This document shows positions 1 to 6,157 of a stretch of DNA of 6,788 nucleotides, one piece after another. The stretch spans positions 1-6,788 of the forward strand of contig JAQXFF010000263.1 in assembly GCA_029250425.1 (NCBI GenBank). The letters are read 5' to 3'. Position 1 is the first letter of the stretch. Each line of letters begins with the position of its first letter. The translations under genes and the position numbers were made by a program. The DNA is from Candidatus Thalassarchaeaceae archaeon (GTDB taxonomy: Archaea > Thermoplasmatota > Poseidoniia > Poseidoniales > Thalassarchaeaceae). The notes under the pieces are model-generated. The model saw only the letters and a program-made list of their open reading frames with translations. It made no database searches and was not told where the DNA came from.

Positions 1-545
1 CATCTGCTACAAATGTCATCGGATTTGGAGAAAGTGCGATGCATCGTGTCAAGCACATGGAGAAGATTCGAGATTTACAAGACAAAGCGACCCAGAATGG
101 TTGGATTGGATTTACATCATTTATCGCTTGGCCAGTTCAACTTGAGTCAAACGTATTTGGGAAGAGAAATCAAGGTCGAAATCGTATCGAATTAGGGGCC
201 GGGCCAACTGAATATCTGCGCCATGTTGCCATATCTAGATTGTTCTTTGACAACATCGACCACATTCAAGGATCTTGGCCAACAATGGGTCTTGATGTGG
301 CTCAGATGGCCTTATTTGGTGGTGCTGACGATATTGGTTCCACAATGATGGAAGAAAATGTTGTTTCGGCATCGGGAACTGAAAAAACTTGCGCGCTTGA
401 AGTAGAATTACAGGAAACAATACGCAGGGCTGGATTCGTAGCATTGCGCCGAGATTCTAATTACAATTTACTTGAAACACCGGATGTTGCACCTAATGTA
501 CGCACATTTCCTGCCCCGCCGCCGTTACAGCCAACGACAAAATAA
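1..545 (+). CDS. mqnC: MqnC, cyclic dehypoxanthinyl futalosine synthase (5'-truncated by window edge)
   Basis: This is the C-terminal 180 residues of a radical SAM enzyme. The frame (first full codon at 3) is open to the left edge with no stop, so the gene begins outside the window. MqnC-type proteins are usually about 370-390 residues, so roughly half is missing, including the CxxxCxxC iron-sulfur site. Recognisable pieces in order are a 'RVKHMEKIRDLQDK' helix, 'GFTSFIAWP', 'GPTEYLRHVAISRLFFDN', then 'SWPTMGLDVAQMALFGGADD' followed by 'GSTMMEENVVSASG', and 'IRRAGFVALRRDSNY'. The GADDxGSTMMEENVV stretch is the C-terminal signature shared by MqnC, MqnE and CofH; the overall wording fits MqnC best. 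Known role: cyclisation of dehypoxanthine futalosine in the futalosine pathway to menaquinone, in the cytoplasm. The Pro-rich tail (APPPLQPTTK) looks unconserved. It converges on the minus-strand lipoprotein gene. MqnE or CofH remain possible but less likely. Confidence 0.85.
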   Translation, partial: SATNVIGFGESAMHRVKHMEKIRDLQDKATQNGWIGFTSFIAWPVQLESNVFGKRNQGRNRIELGAGPTEYLRHVAISRLFFDNIDHIQGSWPTMGLDVAQMALFGGADDIGSTMMEENVVSASGTEKTCALEVELQETIRRAGFVALRRDSNYNLLETPDVAPNVRTFPAPPPLQPTTK

Positions 546-560
546 TCCATAGAGAATTGA
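546..560. other. 15-bp convergent intergenic gap
   Basis: Only 15 bases (tccatagagaattga) separate the mqnC stop on the plus strand from the lipoprotein gene stop on the minus strand. No stem-loop or long T-tract fits in the gap, so transcripts from both sides probably read into the opposite gene's 3' end before stopping. Confidence 0.7.
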
Positions 561-3500
561 TCATTCATCTTCAGTTGCACATTCCTCTTCCCGAAGAATT
601 TCCACAGTCATTTGTACGTGTTCACCGTCATTTGAAGGGGGTTCCGGTACAGAATTCGCATCCATTTGAGCGCTACCATTGCTCATGCTAATATTGGTGT
701 AGTAAACAACCCAAATATTGGCATGTATGTTCTGATTGGCGCCTGATTGCTCATTCTGTGGCACATAATTTTGCCCATTATACAACCCTTGATACTGTAA
801 GATATTTTGATTTCCAATGGCGTCAATCCACTGCGTAATATCGTAAGTCCATGGTTTGACATCTTGGCCGGCACACCAGCCGGCCCGACCATATGGCCAA
901 GTTCCAAGTTGATTGGCTAGGGCCCCATTGTGCATCTCTTTTGCACAACCCTCATTGTCACTGCCCACAGTGCTGTTTCCTGCCATTGGATGGTCCTCCT
1001 GAGTCACATATCCATTCATACTGTAACGATGTTCGTGATTACAAAATTCCGCGCAGTTGGCATTGTCTTTACCAAATCCATGGCCAGTAATTACTGCATA
1101 AATCTCAATCTTTTCAGTGTTCTCTGGAATTTGTAAATCATGAACTCTCTTGTATTGTGATTCATTGTTATATTCGCCTCGGAATGAACCACCATTGAAG
1201 GCCAATTCACCACCAGTTGGTCGCAAGCCATCATCATCCCAATTGGAGAGGTAGACACTGACATTGAGCCAACCACCATTGGCACCGCGATACCGGAACA
1301 TGCGGTCCCCACCTTCAATTAATTCGAACAATCGAGGGGATATATCTGTCAACCAACGGCCCTCTCTACCATATGTCGTAATCCAATACCCAAATTCGGT
1401 ACTACAAGATGATGAATTGCCCAATTCATCGCAAATTTGCATGTATTGGCTGTAATCCCATTCGTGACAACCCCCATTCGAACCGTCACTCTTCTGGTAA
1501 CGATCTCGATGTTCGCTACAAGCATGATGCATGTAGAGTTCCATCGTGTTGAATGCCCCCATAATGGAAGCGTTTGGGAAGGAGCCGTTGGCCAATGAAG
1601 AATGACCACCTTGCCACCCACCACTGTGACGTTGAGCAGTCATGATGTCGACAACTGTGACACCAGGGTCATAACGACGCATCTCAGTGGGGAATTCTGA
1701 GTTGAATTGGATTGACATCTTGGCGATGTAATCGAAGCGGTACTGGACTCCATGAGTGCCAGCGTAGTTGTAGAGTGAGCCGATTTCACGCCATTGTTGA
1801 AATTGATCAATGCCGTAGTAAAATGAACTCCAATCACTGATTACACTGCCAAGTGCACCGCCGATGGCCCCGCCTTGCTGATCGATGTAATGAACATGAG
1901 AATTGACCCATGCGGTTCCATCTTCATCCAAACCATTCCGATATGAATTGACACGGTTGTTCATGGCATCAATATCATTGCGATAATCACTGTCAAAGGA
2001 ACCAAAGAATACATGCGCATTTTCCGGCATTGTGTCCAATAATCGTGCCACATCTTGATTCCATAAACTGGACATGTACGAGCTGGAATCTTGATTGAAA
2101 ATAAACAAATATGTGCTCTCACCGTCCCAATCACGAGACATTACCCAATTCCCAGATTTTGTCTGGATCGTGAAATCACCGACTTTTCCAAAGCGTTCCG
2201 TGGAATATGGACCTGAATCCCAAGTGATTGGAACTTGTAAAACCGTGCATCCATCAATATCAGAGGTCCATCGTTCCTCTGAATCGGGGCACTGATCGAC
2301 GTTTGCAAATATGCCATCCCCATCTAAGTCAGCACATCCAACTTCGTTCACACTAAGTCCGACGGGTGTTCCTGAACATTGATCGATGTCGTCCATGACG
2401 CCATCGCCATCACCATCCCATTCGTATGAAGCGCAACCGTAGATATTGACGGCTGCACCAAGTTGGGTGCGACTACACTGATCATCGAAATCGATGACAC
2501 CGTCAGAATCGTCATCGCCATCTTCATCCGAATCGCGACACCCATCCATATCGTAGTCGTTCTCCGATGATTGTACCCAACCAATGACACCTTTAGGGCA
2601 GGAGTCAATGGTGTCAGGCGTCCCATCATTATCATCATCTAAATCATCACTTGTATCTCTACAGCCGTCTCGATCATAATCTGATGCACCCGTGGATTGC
2701 CAACCGGGTTCTCCGAGGGGACAATTGTCGAATAGATCTGTTACTGTATCATCATCATCATCGTCATCTTCGGAGGAATCTTGGCAGCCATCAGCGTCAT
2801 GATCAAGGCTTGTGTTGTATGAATCCCACCCCACCAATCCTCTTGCACATCGATCAGAAGAATCTGCTCGCCCATCGCCATCATCATCTGTGTCCTCTGA
2901 TATGTCGTGACAACCGTCACCATCGATGTCATTTGTTGGGCCTGATGTGAATGCGACACTACTTTCGACACAAAGGTCGGAATCATCAGGTATTCCATCG
3001 CCATCAAGATCAGGATTTTCATCTGTGAACACGTACACATATACCGATGCACTATCGGTAGTGATTTCTGTCGAACCACATGAAATTGTAAATGTTCCAT
3101 TGAATGATGAGGATACTTCAGCAAGCGATAATGATGCGTATTCACCGGCAATTGCAACCATCTGGATTCGCTCAAGTTCATCCTCCCAAACCCCTGAGCA
3201 GGTGTTTAGCGCTGAGTGGACAATTTTCGCCCTTGCAATTACTGTTTCACCAATTTCCACATACAGCACGGGAGGGAAGGCAGAAATTGCCACGGGATCC
3301 TCAGGTGGGTTTTGTACAGTGATTGAAATCATCGATATTGCTGAAAGTCCGTTTTCATCCGTCGCAGTAATTTTGACATTATGGATTCCAGAAGGTAGTA
3401 CTCCAAATTGTAATGAAAACGAGTTAGAAGTGATTAATGCATTTCTCAAAATTGCACCATTTGCCATCGTACCTTGTATCGATACTGTAGCCGGATTTTC

Positions 3501-3692
3501 ATCCTCAAAAGTGCCATTAATGACCACGTTTTCATCGAATAAAAAGGCATTGTCCCCATTGACGGAAAGAGTTGGGTTGAGGCCCAAATCTTCAGATATT
3601 GAGTCTGAATCGTCATCACTATCAAGCATCCCAAGACAGCCAGAAGAGAGCATTAGCGTCGTTAGAATTAGTGCAATCCAATTGCGCCTCAT
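561..3692 (-). CDS. Surface lipoprotein with TSP3 repeats and a C-terminal peptide-N-glycosidase F-like domain
   Basis: A 1043-residue predicted exported protein. Start chosen at 3692: it gives MRRN, a hydrophobic core and an archaeal lipobox 'LSSGC' with Cys19 as the lipidated residue; the frame extends 32 codons further but that overlaps the upstream gene and buries the signal peptide. Seen in order: an acidic linker (22-35); two beta-rich, Ig-like segments (about 38-128 and 131-224); Asp-rich TSP3 repeats with Cys pairs (229-482); a 'GDFTIQT...GNW' segment resembling a thioredoxin fold without CxxC (about 497-640); and a PNGase F-like module (about 676-1003). In that module GCHEWDY (Cys742, Asp746) matches CDEWD with catalytic Asp60 of the Elizabethkingia enzyme, NCAEFC (Glu882) matches Glu206, and GRAGWC (Arg936, Trp939) matches Arg248/Trp251. 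Cys880/884 and Cys916/940 fit its disulfides. PNGase F cleaves N-glycans from Asn. The Glu118 equivalent seems absent, so activity is inferred. It lies 25 bp after a membrane-protein gene; no clear ribosome binding site was seen. Confidence 0.85.
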   Translation of the reverse strand: MRRNWIALILTTLMLSSGCLGMLDSDDDSDSISEDLGLNPTLSVNGDNAFLFDENVVINGTFEDENPATVSIQGTMANGAILRNALITSNSFSLQFGVLPSGIHNVKITATDENGLSAISMISITVQNPPEDPVAISAFPPVLYVEIGETVIARAKIVHSALNTCSGVWEDELERIQMVAIAGEYASLSLAEVSSSFNGTFTISCGSTEITTDSASVYVYVFTDENPDLDGDGIPDDSDLCVESSVAFTSGPTNDIDGDGCHDISEDTDDDGDGRADSSDRCARGLVGWDSYNTSLDHDADGCQDSSEDDDDDDDTVTDLFDNCPLGEPGWQSTGASDYDRDGCRDTSDDLDDDNDGTPDTIDSCPKGVIGWVQSSENDYDMDGCRDSDEDGDDDSDGVIDFDDQCSRTQLGAAVNIYGCASYEWDGDGDGVMDDIDQCSGTPVGLSVNEVGCADLDGDGIFANVDQCPDSEERWTSDIDGCTVLQVPITWDSGPYSTERFGKVGDFTIQTKSGNWVMSRDWDGESTYLFIFNQDSSSYMSSLWNQDVARLLDTMPENAHVFFGSFDSDYRNDIDAMNNRVNSYRNGLDEDGTAWVNSHVHYIDQQGGAIGGALGSVISDWSSFYYGIDQFQQWREIGSLYNYAGTHGVQYRFDYIAKMSIQFNSEFPTEMRRYDPGVTVVDIMTAQRHSGGWQGGHSSLANGSFPNASIMGAFNTMELYMHHACSEHRDRYQKSDGSNGGCHEWDYSQYMQICDELGNSSSCSTEFGYWITTYGREGRWLTDISPRLFELIEGGDRMFRYRGANGGWLNVSVYLSNWDDDGLRPTGGELAFNGGSFRGEYNNESQYKRVHDLQIPENTEKIEIYAVITGHGFGKDNANCAEFCNHEHRYSMNGYVTQEDHPMAGNSTVGSDNEGCAKEMHNGALANQLGTWPYGRAGWCAGQDVKPWTYDITQWIDAIGNQNILQYQGLYNGQNYVPQNEQSGANQNIHANIWVVYYTNISMSNGSAQMDANSVPEPPSNDGEHVQMTVEILREEECATEDE
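684..1667 (-). other. PNGase F-like catalytic module (protein domain, residues ~676-1003)
   Basis: Two tandem beta-sandwich halves are expected from PNGase F. The first half carries 'MELYMHHAC', then GCHEWDY, then 'GYWITTYGREGRWLTDIS', which parallels the enzyme's 'IGRFITPYW...LEIDVTDF' segment. The second half carries 'IEIYAVITGHGFG', NCAEFCNHEH, 'LGTWPYGRAGWCAGQDVKPW' and a final 'NIWVVYYTNIS' strand. Order, spacing and cysteine pattern agree with the family across both halves, which makes chance similarity very unlikely. The boundaries are estimates by eye from recalled PNGase F sequence, not from an alignment program. Confidence 0.82.
2247..3008 (-). repeat. Thrombospondin type-3 calcium-binding repeat array (protein residues ~229-482)
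   Basis: The array is made of D-x-D-x-D-G loops such as DLDGDGIPDDSDLC, DYDRDGCRDTSDD and DLDGDGIFANVDQC. Four consecutive units of roughly 40-45 residues share the plan (G)xxGWxS...DxDxDGCxDxxEDxDDDxDGxxDxxDxC, followed by two shorter units. TSP3 loops are known to bind many calcium ions and stiffen extracellular stalks, with Cys pairs linking neighbours. Here the array sits between the N-terminal Ig-like segments and the enzyme-like half, as expected for a rigid spacer that holds the module away from the membrane. In DNA it appears as runs of ATC/GTC triplets on the plus strand. Confidence 0.88.
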
Positions 3693-3717
3693 GGACTGCC
3701 GAGGATGACGCAGAACA

Positions 3718-4842
3718 TCAATTGTCCGCCATCTCGCTGCGGCCAGATTGTGTAGGCATTTCTGCAATGGTACAGTTCCTGCCATCATGCTTCATAATCA
3801 ATGGGTTGACGAAAAGTAAGTCGCCACCATTCCTCCGTTCTATTCTAATCATGACTTCCCAATGGGTCGCAAAAAGTGGGTGATACTCACTTCCGGGCCA
3901 ATCTCCTTCAGGTAATGAAAGAGTCACCGTGTCACCTTGCAAAGAAATATCAGATGACATTCCACTACATTGAACAGGGAGTGGTGAAAGGAAATGTCGC
4001 TGAGTATCGGGGCCCTCAAGTGGTGTCGATTCACCAAACCCTGTGCCCAATTCTGAAATGGAATACTGACGGATTGTCAGGGGTGTTGAAATTCCAGGTG
4101 GATTTTGCTGGCTCTCCTTTCGACCCAATGCATGAAGCAACATGGGCCTTCTCGGATTTAGCAAGCCGACTTGGAGGCGAGCTTTGGCTGAAACCCAATC
4201 CTCTTCAGCCCCGGTGAATTCAAATTTGACTTCAATATTTTCAGATGTACAATCCACATTTTCGACAATTACTACCGGATCAACGGGCAAATTCGAGCGG
4301 AATTTCCGGGTCCTACGGAAATCCCATGCACTCGCGAACAATCGCATCATGATTGGTACGAAGAAAATCGGCAAAAATATCAGCAAAAGAACGGGGTAAT
4401 CGAGTAACCCAAGACGAACGCTTCCTGCAAATGAGCCATCGACCCAACCCCAATTCACCAACGCTGGTTCAAATGCATGGATGGCTAAAGATGCGATAAT
4501 CCCAATGACTGCGAAAGGAATCATTTTTCGAGAACGACGATGCATTTTACTTGGCATAAGGAACCATCCCTTTCTCTCACGCATGATTCGATCAGGGACC
4601 CGATTTGATAGTGTGACCCAATCTCGGCACTGAGATAAACCAGAAGATAAGCGCATAATACGACGATGAATATGGAATCCTGATTCATCGCCGATTTGTA
4701 CAGAGCATGGTGTTTCAGTTTCTTCTGTAAGCCTGAAATATTCCGTCGCAATAGGTAATTCAGAAGCGATGACAGTGTCTGGATCAAATGGTGGCCATCG
4801 TAGTTTAATTTCGACGGCGTGGCCCGTATCGATATCTCCCAT
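3718..4842 (-). CDS. Unrecognised protein with two transmembrane segments
   Basis: A 374-residue protein that I do not recognise. The ATG at 4842 is supported by a GAGGGG ribosome binding site. An N-terminal soluble part (1-106) opens with 'EIKLRWPPFDPDTVIASELP' and ends in basic HRRSRK. Two hydrophobic stretches follow, about 108-124 ('MIPFAVIGIIASLAIHAF') and 148-170 ('DYPVLLLIFLPIFFVPIMMR'), joined by a short loop. Next comes basic FRRTRKFR, and then a C-terminal soluble region (about 185-374) with alternating strands such as 'ENIEVKFEF' and 'GDTVTLSLPEGDW', which looks like a beta-sandwich. The positive-inside rule places both soluble parts in the cytoplasm with a membrane hairpin between them. 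It starts 9 bp after the reductase stop and ends 25 bp before the lipoprotein start, so it is probably co-transcribed with both. No catalytic motif is visible. It might assist export or anchoring of the lipoprotein, but that is only a contextual guess. Confidence 0.78.
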   Translation of the reverse strand: MGDIDTGHAVEIKLRWPPFDPDTVIASELPIATEYFRLTEETETPCSVQIGDESGFHIHRRIMRLSSGLSQCRDWVTLSNRVPDRIMRERKGWFLMPSKMHRRSRKMIPFAVIGIIASLAIHAFEPALVNWGWVDGSFAGSVRLGLLDYPVLLLIFLPIFFVPIMMRLFASAWDFRRTRKFRSNLPVDPVVIVENVDCTSENIEVKFEFTGAEEDWVSAKARLQVGLLNPRRPMLLHALGRKESQQNPPGISTPLTIRQYSISELGTGFGESTPLEGPDTQRHFLSPLPVQCSGMSSDISLQGDTVTLSLPEGDWPGSEYHPLFATHWEVMIRIERRNGGDLLFVNPLIMKHDGRNCTIAEMPTQSGRSEMADN

Positions 4843-4847
4843 TACAA

Positions 4848-4853
4848 CCCCTC
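4848..4853 (-). promoter_or_regulatory. Shine-Dalgarno-like GAGGGG overlapping the reductase stop codon
   Basis: On the minus strand GGATGAGGGG lies 5 nt before the ATG at 4842, and its TGA is the stop codon of the upstream reductase gene. The overlap suggests coupled translation of the two genes and supports the 4842 start. Confidence 0.5.
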
Positions 4854-6060
4854 ATCCAGTTAACAAAGCCCATGTTGCACGAACTGCCATTCGTCGGAAT
4901 TCTGGAACATCTTTGAGTAAACGAATGCCCAAAGGAACTGGTTTTTCGATATCCCCCACTTCATTGATGAGGGCGACCACGTCATCACGCGCAAAAATTT
5001 TGAAGGTCGCTTCAAGTTCTTCATCATCGCAGGATGAAACAAATAAATCACGCAATATACGTGCGCGCTCTTGTTCCTTACGCATCTTTTCCATCGGTTT
5101 ACAAATTCTCTTGAGATGAGATTCACTTAGGTTATTGGCCAATATCGCCTTTACAAGGTTGGGGGCTAAATGATGCACTTGATCAAAACCCGGACCGATC
5201 CCCCCGCCTGTTGTCGGCTTACACAGCCCAGCAGCATCTCCAAACAATAACACTCGCTCTTTGTAAATTCTTTTCAATAATCCACAGGCCAAAGGGCCAC
5301 AGAATCTTGCTGTCTCATGAATATTGGAAAATTTATCGCCCCAAAGTGGATGATTTAACAAAGTGTCGTAGAGCATTTCGCAAGATCGGCCTGCCAATCT
5401 TTCAGGGTGGACCCACATGCCAATTCGATGGGTGTCACCATTGGGGATCGCCCATGCAAATAATCCAGGTGCGATATCTTCACCCGAGAACATTTCCAAG
5501 CGCCCGGGTATCCCATCATAGCCCGACACCTCTGCCTGGAATCCGATCATGAATTCCTTGGGCCGACCAAATCGGAAATAGCGACGAGTCCAAGAATGAA
5601 CACCATCAGCCCCACAGAGTAACTTAGACCGAAGGGTAAGCAATTTGCCGTCTCGATTGATGGTTACTGAAACTCCTTCAGAATCCACAGTTGCATCCGT
5701 TGGTTTAGAATCAACCCAAAGTGTCGCCCCAGCTTCAATGGCTTGTCTAACACAACCCTCATCGAACAATTTCCTGCAAACCACATGGGTACGTATCGAC
5801 GAAGGATCTCCAATCTCGACGGGATGGCCGCCAGGGCTGTGGATTCGAGCACCCCATACATCTGACAAAATTGTGTGATGTAAGTTGACCCTGTCCATTG
5901 CATTAGGAGTCACAAGACCGGCACACTGGAATGGCTTGCCAATCTCTCTGTGCTCTTCAAGAATCAGTACGTGTAAGCCATTTTCAGCCAATGTACGCCC
6001 CAGGTGGCCACCCACTGGGCCAGCACCCACGATGATAACATCGTAATCATGGCCAGTCAT
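4852..6060 (-). CDS. Geranylgeranyl reductase family FAD-dependent oxidoreductase
   Basis: A 402-residue flavoprotein. Start taken at 6060, giving MTGHDYDVIIVGAGPVGG with the dinucleotide-binding strand at the N-terminus; the frame extends 64 codons upstream to 6252 but that part is Arg/Lys-rich, unlike the family, and overlaps the neighbouring gene. Motifs: GAGPVGG (12-18), acidic Glu35 after the second strand for ribose binding, 'GKPFQCAGLVTP' with Cys46 where archaeal geranylgeranyl reductases carry a conserved Cys, GADGVHSWTR (150-159), 'GLFAWAIPNGD' (199-209) at the place of the YxWxFPKG substrate motif, and 'FGDAAGLCKPTTGGGIGPG' (273-291). The family saturates geranylgeranyl double bonds, in archaea chiefly of membrane ether lipids and in some cases of quinone side chains or dolichols. 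Length (about 400) is normal. The substrate cannot be told from sequence; with mqnC nearby and a glycan-acting lipoprotein downstream, menaquinone or the lipid carrier of N-glycans are options besides core lipids. Probably first gene of a three-gene unit. Confidence 0.88.
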   Translation of the reverse strand: MTGHDYDVIIVGAGPVGGHLGRTLAENGLHVLILEEHREIGKPFQCAGLVTPNAMDRVNLHHTILSDVWGARIHSPGGHPVEIGDPSSIRTHVVCRKLFDEGCVRQAIEAGATLWVDSKPTDATVDSEGVSVTINRDGKLLTLRSKLLCGADGVHSWTRRYFRFGRPKEFMIGFQAEVSGYDGIPGRLEMFSGEDIAPGLFAWAIPNGDTHRIGMWVHPERLAGRSCEMLYDTLLNHPLWGDKFSNIHETARFCGPLACGLLKRIYKERVLLFGDAAGLCKPTTGGGIGPGFDQVHHLAPNLVKAILANNLSESHLKRICKPMEKMRKEQERARILRDLFVSSCDDEELEATFKIFARDDVVALINEVGDIEKPVPLGIRLLKDVPEFRRMAVRATWALLTG

Positions 6061-6157
6061 ACCAACGAGCCACCGTAGGTGACCTATCAGGATTCGCCCT
6101 TCACAATCAAGACTTTTCCGATTTGTGCTCTTCACGGGCCGGGCGCGCCCGTATATC
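6061..6157 (-). other. 97-bp intergenic spacer ahead of the reductase gene
   Basis: Read on the minus strand, the spacer runs from the upstream stop through a GC-rich palindrome to the reductase ATG. I could not pick out a convincing archaeal TATA/BRE element or a strong Shine-Dalgarno; GGTGG at about 11 nt before the ATG is the only weak candidate. A promoter for the three-gene unit is nevertheless most likely here, because this is the only sizeable gap in the minus-strand block. Confidence 0.4.
6134..6152 (-). terminator. GC-rich hairpin/palindrome between the repeat-protein gene and the reductase gene
   Basis: ACGGGC and GCCCGT form a perfect 6-bp stem around a 7-nt loop. A perfect 12-bp palindrome, CGGGCGCGCCCG (6140-6151), overlaps it, so two alternative foldings exist. 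It begins 5 nt after the stop codon of the upstream gene. No T-run follows, whereas archaeal intrinsic termination usually depends on T-tracts, so a transcript-end stabiliser or a protein-binding palindrome is as likely as a terminator. Confidence 0.35.

Noticed and set aside
893..1136. Two overlapping small plus-strand frames (65 and 68 codons)
   Set aside because: They lie antisense to the PNGase F-like domain, whose frame is strongly supported by motifs, and show no recognisable protein features.
2247..3008. Repetitive DNA resembling a microsatellite or a CRISPR-like array
   Set aside because: The periodicity comes from Asp codons in TSP3 protein repeats. There are no identical direct repeats with unique spacers.
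2741..3181. 146-codon minus-strand frame rich in Met and Thr
   Set aside because: It is a shifted-frame shadow of the TSP3 repeat region, caused by repetitive GAT/GAC codons. It is not a gene.
2926..3708. 260-codon plus-strand open frame
   Set aside because: It lies wholly antisense to the lipoprotein gene. Its Ser-rich product mirrors the Asp/Ser codons of the opposite strand and shows no domain or motif.
3693..3788. 32-codon N-terminal extension of the lipoprotein to 3788
   Set aside because: It would place 32 residues before the signal peptide and overlap the upstream gene. The MRRN start gives a standard lipoprotein signal.
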